Assembly: GCA_032164245.1 (NCBI GenBank)
Contig: JAVMKO010000020.1
Coordinates: 6,723,206 to 6,787,205, forward strand
Direction: 5' to 3'
Length of the DNA: 64,000 nucleotides
DNA from: Sternotherus odoratus
Lineage: Eukaryota > Chordata > Testudines > Kinosternidae
Made by a program: the position numbers and the translations under genes. Below the pieces are notes generated by a model. The model was not told where the DNA came from. It worked only from the letters and a program-made list of their open reading frames with translations, and made no database searches. Below, piece by piece: positions 10,192 through 23,109 of the stretch (positions are counted from its first letter, which is position 1; each line of letters begins with the position of its first letter).

Positions 10192-13100
10192 GTAAGATCC
10201 ATACGCCTCGGAGTGAACCAAGAATGAGTGGGCATTGCTTATAACCAACAAGACACCTGTTTACAATGTGTGGCGCATGAAGACTGAATTGGGGGGGGGG
10301 AAGGAGTTTACAGTCATTAGATAGAGATGCAGCTGGAGTTAACGAACTAACATAGCATGTGCCTATAATCAACCAGCTCACATTGCTTTTCTGATGTAAC
10401 CTTTCCCCTTCCCCCCATCCTTTGCCTATTAAGTCTTTGAGACATAAGCACTTTGGGGTAGGGGCAATGTCTTCTTTTATGTTTGCATATTGCGGGTGCG
10501 TAATGCAAATAAATTATCATCACCCCAGGAAGCATATGGATTATTTATATGTTACCTCCATAGGCATCAATTTTCAAAGAGAGACGGTAATTGAATTAAT
10601 GGGAAAAACCCTCTTTCGCAACCTATGTAATGGTACAAATTCTCGTTTGGGAAGCCCAATTTCTTCATGGATTCCTAACCAAACAGTGAATGACTCTCTA
10701 GTAATATTTTCCCAGTTTAGTCTTTAATGGGTCCCAAGGTTTGTTGTGTGAAGGAAAGTCAGTAGAATATACAGAAAAATATGAGGCTAGCAGCTCTCTA
10801 TGATGACTTTTGCTAACCCTCTGTGTTCATTTTGGGGAAATAAATTAATTTCTGTTTTTCAAAAAAAGTTAACTAAAAAAAGCATAAAAACATGAGTTTA
10901 GACAGTTACAAATATCATGCAATTGAACATTTTCCTGCAATAACTATATAATGAGAGGAATGTAAGACTCAAATACTAGCTGCTAATGATTTCGTCATGC
11001 TTCATGCACGAGTAACAATGTGGGCTGCTATATATTTAAAAGGTCTTTTCAACAAATCATTTATGCCCCCAAAACATTCTGTTTGCAAATAGAATTAAGC
11101 TGATTTTTTTAACAACTCAGCTTTACGTGTGATAATTCAAATAAAACCGACCTGTCTATCATGCCAGTCTCAGTTTTACTGATGAAGTCCAAAACTACAA
11201 GATAATAGAGCAAACACTGAGTATATGCGACCTAAATTTGACAACTGAGCTAGATGCTATGTCTGGTTATGGGCTAATCTATACCTCATTCAGATGTGTG
11301 CATTCTTATCCAGCTACATGCTTCCGGCTTTAAAAGGCTCTGACTTAAAGTTCAAGTCTGCTTTAACTGTGCAATTCTTCAACCTGTAGATAACATTTAA
11401 TTTACTGAGGGCTGGATTGCAAACCACTTATGCGTACTGAAGACCATGGGATGAGTGACTTCTTATGAGCGTAGAGAAGGCATTCATAGTCTGGCCCTAA
11501 GGAATCTGGAATAATGAGTATTGTCCTTTTCTGACACTTGCAATTTTAAGATGAAAAAGTATCAGGACTAATACAAATGCTCTCCATATGCAGACATATA
11601 ATTCAGAGGTTTTATTTTAGTTGTCTCTCCTTTATGTCTAGAAAGTTAATAACAACTAGGGAACCTAGATTTTATGTCTTATGGGCCTTTTGTATGGTAA
11701 AAATAAAGTGCTTGCAATTATAATGATAAACGAGATGGAACAGATCACACAATGGATTCTTTATACTTATCTGCTTGTGTTAGAAGGAGATGATAATGGA
11801 AATCGAATGGCTGGAATCAGTAGAACTTTAAGACGATTGCTCATTAGCACTTTTAACTCATAGAGCAGTCTGGCTCCACTGCAGATATGATTCTAATGTG
11901 GTCATCACTTAAAAATTTAAATAAACTTTTCTGGGCTAAATTCTCCTCCTTCAGACACCAGTCTGGCCTCGTTGACACCAGTGAGGATGTGCAGGTAATA
12001 GTGAGAGGGGAATTTGACCCTTTGAGTTTTCCTGCTCATCCAGTTTTGTGGGCATATTTTTCTCTCTAATCCTGACATATTTCTCTCTAATCCTGACATA
12101 TTTTTCTCTCTAATTAGGAAGTGAGACACCCAGCTTCCCATAAGGGCGTGTCCCTACCCCCTTCCATCTTCTTTGCAGTCAGCTAACTTTTCCCCACCCC
12201 AAGACCATCCACCCCACCATGACCTCCAGCATCCTGCAGGCTGGGAAGCTCTGGAGGCCACTTCCAGTTCTGAAGTGAGTTATGCTCACTAGACATGCAG
12301 CCAGATTCCGAATGCTTTCAAATGCCCCACTACAGTCAATGGGAAAGAGACGGCAAACAGAGCCTCTCCTGTTTGGCCTCTTCAATATTTTTTTTAAACA
12401 ACAGCTGGGTTTGCAAACATCAGAAAACACTGAAATCCCATTAAAGTTAATGGGACTACTCATCTGCTGAAGTGCTTTGCTAGCTCAAGGCCAATATTTG
12501 TAGCTTTGTCAACCAAATGTTTCCATAAATATATCAGTCCCAGTCAAAGAACTCAGAGATGGGGAAATGTACTGGTTCCATGCAGTCCATCCTCTCCACC
12601 CTTGTAGATATGTCTGCTAAATCTATATTTACTAATCTGGTTTCAGAGTTATTGATATTAGGGAAATCCAGCAATAAATACAAACATTTTTCTAAATTTC
12701 CTATATGTATGAAGAAATGCAGATGGTGCATGTATAAACATAGATAGATAGGTAGGTAGGTAGGTAGATAGATAGATAGATAGATAGATTATTTGCTTGT
12801 TATACTTTTGATGAATTAATACTCTCAAAAGCTTCTAAGTAAGTACAGAAGTTTTCTTTTGCTCCTTTCAAGACAGAGCCAAAACCTATTGACGTCAAAA
12901 TGGGAATATTTCCATGGCTTCGGTGGGCTTTGGATCTATACCTAACTTCCCATTCCTCCTAGTTATAAGCCTTTACATCACCCTAAACAACTTGTCTCTT
13001 TCCTTGGTGGTTGCAGTCTTCAGACACTGGTGGAAGCTTATGGTATCATGTTTCCACTGGGAGATCTATGCAACACTTCATCAGAGACAGCAGATCAGCA

Positions 13101-14777
13101 GTAGGGCTTTTAATGTGTTATATCACAGCATAGATACAAATTCACCATATATACCTGAGGAGTGTGGCACTGTAAAGAGGCTCAATTGAAAGTGAAGGAG
13201 ATCAGACTATTTATATGGGGATCTATTGGATATTCCATAGAAAGATAAATTCCCCTCTTAATAGACAAAAAGATAAACAGGTATGAATGCAGCCTACCTT
13301 TGCTGCAGAAACAGTCAATGTGTCATTCTGCCCATCTCCAATCCACCATGTCCCTTCAGTTGGATATAGTATTCTTCTTCACTTCCTGTCCTAAAATTGT
13401 GTGTAATGTTGATATTTACATGTTAAACAGCTGCTGTATTTGCACTCCAGAGGTGGCCTCATTTCAGTGCTGGGCAAAACGATTCCTATATACAATAAAT
13501 ATAAGGTGTACAACCAGTAAGGAGCTTTTATAAAGCACTTGGGTAACCACGTTGGAAGAAAGAGAGCTATAGATCCGAGTTCAGTGCCATTCTCATGATC
13601 TGATGTTGTTTTCCTTGAAGATCCAATACAAACCATCTACCTCACTGATGACATGAATAAAATTTTATATAACGATCCATGATTCCTATTTATTATCATT
13701 TTCCTGTAACTCTTCATTCTGAAACCAAGGAATACAAGGCATGCGAGGCTGAGTTCCAAACATGCACATTTCTGCGGGAAATATTTGCCATTCCAAAGTG
13801 TTTATTTATGTTGACCTTTGTCATTCCCAGATCTGACTTCCCACCCTACTGGTGTCACCGGAATCCGGAAATACCCTCTTCTCTTCAATGTCTCCATCCC
13901 TCACCATGAAGAGATCACCATGACAGAGCTGAGACTCTACACACTAGTGGAGCAGGACAGAATACTCTATGATGGGCTGGATAGGAAAGTTACCATTTTT
14001 GAAGTACTGGAGAACAACCATGCGGGAAGAGAAGGAGAGGAGAGAAAAATGGTGGCACTTGCATCCAGGCAGATCTATGGCACCAACAGCGAGTGGGAGA
14101 CCTTTGATATCACAGAGGCCATGAGGCGCTGGCGTAGGTCAGAGACGACCACTCACAGGCTGGAAGTGCAGATAGAGAGCGGAGAAGGAGAGGAGCCAAA
14201 CGAAGAGGGGAAACTTGATATCGACATTAATTCTGAGGCCAAGCACGTGCCTCTGTTGATTGTGTTCTCAGATGACCTGAGCAATGACAAAAAGGAGGAG
14301 AAGCAGGAACTGGACGAAATGATAGACCATGAGCAGCTGCTGGATTTGGAGAACCTGGGCATGGGCAACTTCCACAATGGGCCAGGTGAAGAGGCGCTGC
14401 TCCAGATGCGCTCCAACATCATTTATGACTCCACTGCCCGGATCCGGAGGAATGCCAAGGGCAACTACTGCAAAAGGACTCCGCTCTATATCGACTTCAA
14501 GGAGATTGGCTGGGATACCTGGATCATCGCCCCGACGGGATACGAAGCCTACGAGTGCCGTGGAGTGTGCTCCTACCCTTTGACTGAACATGTCACGCCA
14601 ACTAAACACGCCATCGTCCAGACTTTGGTTCACCTGAAGAATTCTCAGAAAGCTTCCAAAGCCTGCTGTGTACCTACCAAGCTCGATCCCATCTCCATCC
14701 TCTACTTAGACGCAGGAGTGGTTACTTACAAGTTCAAATATGAGGGGATGGCAGTTTCAGAATGTGGCTGCCGATAG
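9858..14777 (+). CDS. BMP10: BMP10, bone morphogenetic protein 10 precursor (complete, 2 exons joined)
   Basis: The coding sequence is 9858..10191 joined to 13831..14777, 1281 bases or 426 residues plus stop, against 424 in human BMP10. The layout is signal peptide (about 1-22), TGF-beta prodomain (about 23-314), furin site RIRR (315-318) and mature ligand (319-426). Its relative by family is GDF2/BMP9, but the prodomain phrases ([24 protein letters not shown]) and the mature domain follow BMP10. BMP10 is secreted, binds ALK1/BMPR2-type receptors and acts in heart trabeculation and vascular quiescence; that role is family knowledge. Potential N-glycosylation sites are N67 (NLS) and N131 (NVS), both in the prodomain. 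The intron interrupts codon 112 after its first base, and both splice sites are canonical. ARHGAP25 lies downstream on the other strand, as expected from synteny. Confidence 0.97.
12058..12115 (+). repeat. 20-bp tandem repeat in the BMP10 intron
   Basis: The unit TTCTCTCTAATCCTGACATA occurs twice in full and once in part. Confidence 0.9.
12741..12789 (+). repeat. Compound TAGA/TAGG microsatellite in the BMP10 intron
   Basis: TAGATAGATA is followed by GGTA repeats and then by TAGA repeats, about 49 bases in all. Confidence 0.95.
13831..14777 (+). CDS. BMP10: BMP10 coding exon 2 (rest of prodomain and mature ligand)
   Basis: The acceptor is tttgtcattcccag, ending at 13830, and the first two bases (AT) complete codon 112 (Asp). 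The exon encodes 314 residues and TAG at 14775-14777. The prodomain continues with [17 protein letters not shown]. An acidic, variable linker ([14 protein letters not shown]) precedes the cleavage site RIRR. The mature domain (14451-14774) has the seven cysteines of a cystine-knot ligand at mature positions 7, 36, 40, 72, 73, 105 and 107. The CC pair supplies the interchain disulfide cysteine, and the chain ends with ECGCR. An in-frame ATG at 13818 lies in the intron and is not the start. Confidence 0.97.
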
Positions 14778-15230
14778 TAGAAAGGAATGCATGCCCCCGT
14801 CCGTGCACCAGGGAGCTATTTAATAATTGACTCTGTAAATTTGTACAGTTTGCATTTCCTATTTAATAAGGTTATTTAATTAGGCGTGTACAGATAATTG
14901 TATGTTTCATGTCATAGGGAACGGGCAGGTCATATGATTGTACGGAATGTATATTTTGTTCCAGCGCTTGCTTCTTCTTGCTGTTTCGCCTCTTGTGAGA
15001 GAGGCTTCCTTCATAAACAAAATAAAGAAGGAAAACAAGATTATTGGGTTGTTGGGGTTTTTTGCCCCAAAATAGACAGCCTTAATGCCATGGAATAACA
15101 TTCATGGATTTTTTTTCTTAAAAAAAACTTTGGTGTGGTCAAAGACATTGTTTGAAATGCATCCCCACTACAGGGATCAAAACGGACTGAATGAACATAA
15201 TAAAGTGACATGTTACATGCTTTATATATT
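14778..15230 (+). other. BMP10 3' UTR (extent inferred)
   Basis: Downstream of the stop there are three TATTTAAT motifs between about 14817 and 14880, an AU-rich pattern that often marks unstable mRNAs. Poly(A) signals AATAAA are at 15021-15026 and 15199-15204. The true cleavage site cannot be told from sequence alone. Confidence 0.55.
15021..15026 (+). terminator. Candidate poly(A) signal of BMP10
   Basis: AATAAA lies 244 bases past the BMP10 stop codon. A second AATAAA at 15199-15204 is an alternative. Confidence 0.55.
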
Positions 15231-15639
15231 CTGATAGGTGCATTTCCATCCCTCCCTCCCAGCCAATGAGCCCAAGTTAGCATTTTATGCTCAGGAATGT
15301 TCCTGGGTATTTATGCCCTAACTTTTCATTGCGTTTCAGTAGAAAACAATTCCTTGCTGATGTGTTTGGAGTCAGTTAAAACAGCTTTGAAGTTATTATG
15401 TTCACGTTAAAATTTGCAGTCAGTGAAACTGTGAACCTGATGTAACACCCACTTGAGTGTTTGGATTGAATAACTGGCTAAGATCGAAAGATAAAGTCTT
15501 TGTCAAATAATGAAGTAAAACATTTTGCAAAATCATGGCATTTGGTGCAAATTGGTACATTTCAAAGGGCAAACGTTATGGGCAAAATTGCCAAAGATGC
15601 TTAAAGTGAGTTCAGAGCCTAAATTCCATTTTCCAAACA

Positions 15640-15925
15640 GATGTAGGCAGTTAGGGACAGATTTTCAAAGGTACTCTGGTGCCTAAAGATCCTGGGATGT
15701 TCAAAAGCACCTAATGGAGTTAGGTGCCTAATTCCCATTGAAATCTCTGAGAATTAGGCTCCAAATTGCTTAGGCATCTACTGGGATTTTCAAAAGTGTC
15801 TATCTAGATCTTTAGGTACCTCAATACTTTTGAAAATCTGACTCTTTGGATCATCAGCCCCCATCAAGAGTCAGTGGGACTTAGGCTTCTAAGACATTTA
15901 GTTGCTTTTGAAAATTTTACCCTGG
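15640..15925. repeat. Palindromic DNA-element relic with TTTTCAAA arms
   Basis: The repeat starts 'ggacagattttcaaaggtac' and ends 'cttttgaaaattttaccctg'. Between these ends are several 'ggtgcctaa' and 'cttaggc' inverted phrases. Shorter relatives are at 22505-22575 and 23110-23205. Confidence 0.65.
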
Positions 15926-17944
15926 TTCTTTAAGAAATATATTTACCATCCTGGGATTAAACATAAAATCAATTTTAGCAGGGATGATTAAGTAGTGTCC
16001 AAAGAGTGGGATGGAAGTCATGAAAAGAAAGGAAAGTTCATCTCTTCTAATGCCCCTCAACCAAACACTGCCTATCTGCAATGTCAGGTGGGGGCAGTGT
16101 CTGGCAGACTGACCCTTTGCTATTACACAAAGCAAAAAATGCTTCTACCATTTGTTTATTATCAAATCCCCAGTATATAGCAATGCTCCTGACTTTGGAT
16201 GTAAAATGCCACATTTGGTGCATGTTGTGTTTCAAGGGCCAGGACTTTAGCTGGGTGAAATCTGCATAGTCGCTCTATTGAACTCCTCAAAGGTACGCTG
16301 ATTTACACTGGCTGGGAGCCTACCCCCCATGTGGCTAATATGTATAATTAAATCTATATAATCCAACTCAAATGGCAAGTAACACTGTGCTTAGTTCTAA
16401 GCAGAAAAAGAAATCTCTCCACCCCAGCTACGCAGAGAGGATCTTTCCTTTCTGTACGTGTTGAAGTTGTCAATTCATAAAGACACTTCTCCCGCGCGCA
16501 CACACACACTTAAACTATATATGATGGAGTCACATGCCATGTTTCCGCCACTCTTCTGCAACAAATCCTGGTGATAAGAAGGTGTCGGAGCTGAGAAACA
16601 ATAGGCCCGTCACTTTATTTATATTAAGCTGCAAATTTGTCAGATTCTTGGGGAAGTGTAAGTGACGTTGACTCCCCCAGCCTCTGCCAGAGCCTACTGT
16701 ACTGTCCTGCATCTGTTCTACACTTTTAAGGCAAAGTTATCTTCACTGGGAGTGATAAGAGACTTGTCTTTGAAAGAACTGACTCTGACACTTCATGGGA
16801 ATGAACACAAAAGACTTTATCGAGCACCCACTGAAACCAGTTTCACCTCCATCCACGCAAAAAACCCTTCTGTGATTCTCATTATTTATTGATCTATTTA
16901 TTGACTGTCTGCCTTTGTAATATAATGTAGAATACAAAATGTTTTATTTTTGTGCTCATATGTATTCCTGCTCCGATAAATCCTTGCATTGAATGACTTA
17001 TATTTTGAGGCCTTCTGTTGAGCATTGCTCCAAAGTGTTGGGGTTTGTTTGGGTTTTTTTTTTTTTATAGATCTTTGTAAATATAGTACATTATTATCAT
17101 CTTTCCTGCCTTCAGACAATACTGCAGTGATTTAAGAAAGTGTCTTGGAGAATGCATAGTCTTGTCTGATAGATACAAGCTCTGTCAAGGATATACTTGC
17201 TTTAAGTGCTCTAGCTATGTATTCTCTTGTAAAGAAGCACAGAGTAGATGGTGCCTTTCCAACTGGCAGGCTTGATCAATGGAGCGACACTGATTTAGAT
17301 CAGCTGGGAAAATGACTGTCATTGCCCGATGGACCGGTCCATTCCACTTTGCAACTTCATAATCTTAACCTTGGATAAACGGTGGGTTAAAAACATTTAA
17401 TAGAGGTGCAATCTTCTTAATCCATTAGCATAAATCATTTTAAGTGAGGCCCCCACAAATTCCTTTTAATGTGGCATGCCCAAACTATCTGCAGTTCACT
17501 TGAAGCTAGCACAAACCATTCACCATGTCATAGGTATAACAATAATTGTTTTCAATAATCCATCATTTCTTTTATCATCTCTTTTCTGCAACAGGCTGTG
17601 CATATTTGTACCCCTTTCCTTTACTGAATAGAATCAGAAAGGCTCAACCGCACATCATACGACCTATACTGTTAACGGCCAGTGAAGAATCTCCTTTAGC
17701 CTGAGCTCAGGTAGCTGGAGACTACAAAAGGACATGTGTTCTGTTCCCGCACTGTCACCATAAGGGGGCCATGTTGTAAAATAATGAATTGTCATAGATT
17801 TGTTACATTATTGTAAAAAGTGTAAGAAAAGTCCCATTGCCAATGTATACATGCAGGATAAGGTCTATGGTACAAGTAAAAAAAATAGCACGTAGGAACA
17901 TTTATGCACAGGAGTAATTTTACCTGTGAGAGAAGTTACGCGTG

Positions 17945-18060
17945 TAAGCATTTACAGGTTAAGTACATAGGAACACAGGAACCAAGCCAAATTAGCACTG
18001 TAGTTCATCCAGTCTATTATTCATTAACCTTTATACTGCAGTACAACAAACTGCTACAGT
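17945..18060 (-). repeat. CR1 LINE fragment
   Basis: The text 'acataggaacacaggaacca' followed by 'gttcatccagtctattattc' resembles the reversed CR1 end. Confidence 0.5.
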
Positions 18061-19240
18061 ACTAGTAGAGTGCCAGGTTTTGCACAACTCAGAGGCAAAT
18101 GTTGAAGGCACTTCAGCTACTAGGCTTTGTAGGTACTAGCCCTGGCTAGTAGTGGCTGCATCTTGTCTCTGACTGCGGCCAGTCAGAGGAGCCCAGGTTC
18201 CAGGGGAATGTACAAAAAAAACCCTAATGGAAATTAGTAAGAAAATAAGAAACACCTGATTATGATGTTCTTCAGGAAAACATTGTTGAACCACAGTTTT
18301 AATATCTCATGAACCATGCATTTGTGTATGCTCTATATTGTTCATAACCTCAGATTTTAACTAATTTTATTTAATCTCTTTGTAAGATTTCTGTTTAAAA
18401 AAGGGACATTGGCTTTAATACAATGACTTCAACCCAGTGCAAAAGATAACTGGGTAACTGCAATTTGCTGCCTCTCCATGCAATCCAACTACAATATAAA
18501 TATTGTTTATTTTATGACCATGCACATTGCAGTGGGAGCATGTGGTCTACTTTTTTTTAAAAAAAAAGAGGTTTTCTTTGTGCCATTTTAAGTTAATAAA
18601 TTAAGCCCGATCCTGCAAACACATGCATGTTTAACTTAAAGCACATGCATTGTCTCCCTCAATTCATACTTTATGTTGCAGCATATAGCAATGTGTTTGG
18701 AGGTTCAGGGCCTTGGTTGCTAAAAACAATATAATATAAAACATTATGTTTCACATTCTGCTAACAATACATCAAATATGAATCACTTGAAACATTTTCC
18801 AGGGCTGGGAAGAGATTAATTATATTAATGAAAAAATATAATTTATGATTTCTGCTGCTTATATTTTTTGCACATTTATTTTTCACTTTAATTAGTAGGC
18901 TAAATTGATTTCCTTTTCCTTCCTGACCTGCTTGATGTCAATGCTAATGGACTTTTGACGCTTATTTTTTAAAGCCAAATAAAAAAGAAAATGAAAAGGT
19001 ATTCCTAAGAAAATAGCTTCAATTTTGGAGTGTTCTTTTTAAATAAATTTTGTAAAATATCCCTAAAATGTTGCACATCACCAAAAGATATATTCTTTGC
19101 AAACTACCTACTGCCTCAATCTTTGCTCACATAAACTATCAACTTCAATGGATTCTACTTCTGACTGTTTATTATTTATATTAGAGTTGCATGTAACACC
19201 TGGCTTACACTTAACATTTAAGTCGCCATAGCTGACACTG

Positions 19241-19897
19241 TTAGGGTACGTCTACAGTATGAAATTATATTGAATTTATAGAAGTCGATTTTTTGGAAGA
19301 GATCATATACAGTCAATCGTGTGTCCCCCCACTAAGCATGTTAAATTGGCAGAGTGCGTCCAAAGTACCATGCTAGCATCGACTCTCAGAGCGGTGCACT
19401 CTGGGTAGCTATCCCACAGTCCCCGCAGTCTCTGCTGCCAATTGATGTTGCATTTTTTGAATGGAGTTTTGCCTGCACAGATTCTTCTCCCCATACTGTT
19501 ATCAGATCCAGCACCTCCTGTTTGGTCCATGCTGGAGCTCTTTTGCGATTCTGGGACTGCGGGAAATGAAATTCAAAAGTTCCCGGGGCTTTTCCTGACT
19601 ACCTGGCTACCGGTAGTACATCTGAGTTGAAAGTGTTGTCCAGAACAGTCACAATGGAGCATTCTGGAATAGCTCCTGGAGGCCAATACTGTACCATCAA
19701 ATTGCATCCACAGTACCTCAAATCCGGAACAGCAATGTTGATTTTAGCACTACTCCCCTTGTTGAGGTGGAGTACAGAAACCGGTTTTAAGAGCCCTTTA
19801 AGTTGACAAAACCGGATTGGTTGTGTGGATGGATTTAGTTTTAATTCAATATAACGCTGTTAATTCCAATATAATCGCGTACTGTAGACCAGGCCTT
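19241..19897. mobile_element. DNA transposon relic with TTAGGG-type inverted ends
   Basis: The left end is TTAGGGTACGTCTACAGTA and the right end TACTGTAGACCAGGCCTT, inverted repeats matching at most positions. The inside has 'gcactctgggtagctatccc'. The ends resemble those of the Harbinger-type MITE at 63578-63876. No transposase is visible. Confidence 0.6.
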
Positions 19898-19904
19898 GGG
19901 GTGG

Positions 19905-20150
19905 GACTAATCTAGATCTCTGAGTGCCATAGCAATGTCAAGATAATTCCCAGTGTAGATGCAGCTAAGTCAACAGAAGAATGCTTTTGTTGACGTAGCT
20001 ACTGTCACTAGGGGAGGTAGTGTTCCTACACCAACAGGAAAACCCCTTCCATCGCTATAGGATGCATCTACTCTACAGGCTTATACTGGAGTAGTTACAG
20101 CACTGTAGCTATGCCTCTATAGTTCCAGTGGTGTAGACATAGCCTCAGTG
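19905..20150. mobile_element. MITE-like palindromic element adjoining the previous one
   Basis: The text 'agtgtagatgcagctaagtc' and 'ggtgtagacatagcctcagt' gives inverted ends of the 'gtgtagac' type. The inside has 'gttgacgtagctactg' and 'cctacaccaacaggaaaac'. Confidence 0.55.
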
Positions 20151-20164
20151 TCCCAAGCTATTTT

Positions 20165-20668
20165 AGGTCCCCTTTGTGCTAGGTATTGTACAAACATATA
20201 GTGGCAGACAATCCTTGCCCTGAAGAGCTTGCAACCTAAGTAGACAAGACAGACAAAGGATGGGAGGGGAAACAGAGTCACTGAGAAGGGAAGTGATTTG
20301 CCCAAAGTCACACAGCATGGAATAGAGTGTAAACCAAGTGTTAGCAAGGGTCGCTGATGTGAGCAAGGGGTTCAGAGTTCTGCTCTCAGACCAACATACA
20401 TGGTTCTGGGTGAATTTCTGTGAGTTTTATTCTCCCCCGGGGAAAAAGTTCCGCATTTGTGGCCATCTCAGATATGCACCTATATGTTTTGATGTTTCTC
20501 CAAACTCTCTACAACTCTTGGGTCTGCAAAGCTGGACTAGAAATTGCCCCCAAAACAAACTTTCCCATGTGGTTTTCTTGCACTACCCCTTCTAGGCCTG
20601 GCCGAAGATAATAGAACCCAGGAGTCCTGACTCATGGTCCTATGCTCTCCCCACTAGATCCCAGCCTT
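20165..20668 (-). repeat. MIR/CORE-type SINE, interrupted
   Basis: The first part (20165-20345) has 'tgtgctaggtattgtacaaa' to 'caaagtcacacagcatgg'. The last part (20608-20668) has 'atagaacccaggagtcctga' to 'ccccactagatcc'. The middle 260 bases do not belong and may be an insertion. Confidence 0.6.
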
Positions 20669-20959
20669 GTGGATTCTCACAGTGCCAAGATCATGGTGTC
20701 TTGTCACTTTGAGAATCCAGTCATCCCCACGCTCTGGAACTGTAGCCTAACTTGGTAGCTCAGAATCTCCTTCCCTGACACCACTGCCCTCAACTCTGTC
20801 GGACCCTCACCCCTGAGGTTGTGAACCATCTGAAGTGGTTTGCTGAGCCAGTAGGGCAGGCAGAGCTGCATGAGAGAACCACATGATGAACTGGCAGCAG
20901 GTCAGAGCATTCTCTCTCCCTAGCTGTGGATAGTCGGTGTGTGAGGGGAACCTGGCCGT

Positions 20960-21215
20960 AGGGAAAAAGAGTGGGTGCTCGGCAATCACTGGTGGCCCCC
21001 GCTGACCAGCTCTTCCCCCTCCCTCTCCTGTCCACTGCGATCAGCTGTGGGGGAGAGGGCAGAGCAAGGGCAAGGTGCACCCCGGGACGGGTGGGAAGAG
21101 GTGAGGCAGGGGGGTGGGAAGAGATGGGCGGGGGTGGGGCCTTGGGGGAAGGAGGTGGAGGGGGGTGGGGCCTGGGGTAGAGCAGGAGTCAAGCACCCCC
21201 ACGGAAATTAGAAAG
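20960..21215. repeat. GC/purine-rich relic related to the element at 32174-32532
   Basis: It has the G-rich 'gggtgggaagaggtgaggca' pattern and 'gtcaagcacccccac', matching the complement of parts of the 32.2-kb element. Confidence 0.4.
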
Positions 21216-22089
21216 TCAGCAAAATCACACCCCCTTATTCCTGGTCATCACCCTCTACCCCTGCCCTGGACGACATGGCGCAGCAGGCGAGGAGTGTCTT
21301 CAGCGCCCCTCCCCCTCTGTTTGTTAAATGTTTGAATAACTTATTTTTTTTTTCATGCGCGATTTGCATGCACGGTTTATCCCTGTCATATAAGACAGTG
21401 AATTTGCACACCGGGGGTCTATCAATCTGCACTTCTACCTCACCGACTGACTGGCAACGCCTCACCCCTTATAAATCCACGAGGGCATGGCTGACAACAT
21501 TCTAGGAGGTGTGAGGAAAACGTGGCCCTCAGAAAGGCTGGAAGGTTCCATGAGATTCTATAAGGGCCCAGAACATTCTAGGCGGTTAATGAAAAATGAA
21601 TTCACACAGGGAATAGCTGAAATACGTGACCTCAAACGTTCTGTTTTCCCTTTCGTCACTAACCACAAAAACGGGCCCCCGTATCCAGCACCCCCAAACC
21701 CTGCACCCCAAGCGGTCACCTGGGTCGCCTGCCTCTAAATCCAGTCCCTGGGGTGCCCTGGTTTGTCTTTGAAACCCCTAGTGGCTCTTTTTAAATCCGC
21801 GGCAGGGGGAGACCCACTTGCTGCAGTGCTCCAGTTTTAGGTCTTTGATGTGGCTGCCCTGTGTGGGAGGTCGGGATGCACCTGGAAAGAGTAAGGAATC
21901 TGGCCTGCAGCAGCTGGCTGTGAAGCAAGAGGTGGCCGTGAGGTAACTGCACCTGTATTTGAGAGTAGCCGTTAATTGGAGCTGTGAGCCCAGGCAAGGG
22001 GAGTTTGTCTCTGAAAACCCTTCACACAGCCAGCTCTGACACTCAGAGCTGCAGGGAAAACGGAAGATGACTTCAGGTAAGGACACATT

Positions 22090-22270
22090 GCACTTTTATT
22101 ACACCCTCGGTAGCACTTCACAAACAGAGACTCACTGGCCCTCACCACGCTCTGGGCTGATGATTAATATCACTGCCTCTGTTTTGCAGTCTGGCACAAC
22201 GAGGCACAGAGAAGCTAAGGCCCAAACATTTCAAACCTGGCAGCTTCTAATTCTAGGTGCCCCAATGGAG
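22090..22270 (-). repeat. MIR/CORE-type SINE fragment
   Basis: It has 'ggtagcacttcacaaacaga', 'aatatcactgcctctgtttt' and 'gaggcacagagaagctaagg' in the order of the reversed element. Confidence 0.55.
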
Positions 22271-22504
22271 ATCTGCTGATGCCACTGGGAAGCCAGGGGT
22301 GTTCAGAAACCTCTGTTGTTGTGTTCTTCAGCAGGTCACCCAAAAACAGAGGCCATTTCAAAAATGTTGTTCCTAAGTCATTTGCCCAAAGTCATGCCCC
22401 CAGAAGGCAGAGACAGGAGCAGAACCCCGACCCTTAAACAACCCTTATCAGGGTGCACAGAGAGCCACATGAGAGCTCTGCCTACCTGAAAGAGAAGATG
22501 TAGG

Positions 22505-22575
22505 CTGGAATTTTCAAAGGAGCCATGAAAATCAGTGGGGGTTGGGTGCTAATTTCCCCAGGCCCCTTTGAAAAA
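22505..22575. repeat. Short palindromic DNA-element relic
   Basis: The ends 'gctggaattttcaaagga' and 'cctttgaaaaatccagcc' are inverted repeats. Confidence 0.65.
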
Positions 22576-23109
22576 TCCAGCCTTAGCCACCAATAAAAAG
22601 AAAGATACAATGAAGCATTTTCTGTACACAACACTAATAAGTCAAATCCTTTCTACGCCCTTCATAAAAAAATATTTTCTGGAACTTACAATATCTGCTC
22701 CAAGTGTTTGAAAAACTACAGCTCAGTGTAAACTTCCTTAGGACCCAGTTCAGTATTTGAGGAACAAGCACAGTTAATAGGATGGGAACTCTGTTGATGC
22801 TGGGTTGCTTACTATGTTGGGAAACAACGCCAGAACAAAAACCAGCCTGAGATAGAGGTTTTGTTTATACTGCTGACCCATCTGTCTTCATTAACGCGCT
22901 ATTTACAGGAAAAGTTAAAAAATCGGCTTCTGCTCCTTCTTTAGCTGCAACAGCAACAAAAAGAGACAAAAGGGTTTGTTTGCCCCCAAACTAAAAATGG
23001 AAATGCTTATCAGAACCACTAGGAAGGAGATGTTTATTTTAGGAATTTTATTATTGTTGGTTACTGGAGTTGGGCTCAGCCATTTCAATCAGAACTTGTT
23101 TGTTTCTAG

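Larger units (their letters stand above)
10192..13830 (+). other. BMP10 intron 1 (phase 1)
   Basis: This 3.6-kb intron has a canonical donor (gtaaga) and acceptor (cccag). It is AT-rich and mostly single-copy in appearance. It holds a 20-bp tandem repeat at 12058-12115 and a TAGA/TAGG microsatellite at 12741-12789. No other exon with BMP similarity is seen. Confidence 0.85.

Noticed and set aside
10192..10244. Continuation of the BMP10 exon 1 reading frame to a stop at 10244
   Set aside because: A strong donor (gtaaga) lies at 10192, and the codons after it do not resemble the family. Exon 2 resumes the conserved sequence in the right phase.
13818..13830. In-frame ATG at 13818 as the start of a separate BMP-like gene
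   Set aside because: It lies in the acceptor tract of the intron. The exon 1 signal peptide and prodomain supply the true N-terminus.
19303..19630. Overlapping short frames near 19.4 kb as a gene
   Set aside because: They lie inside a DNA transposon relic with inverted ends and match no protein family I know.
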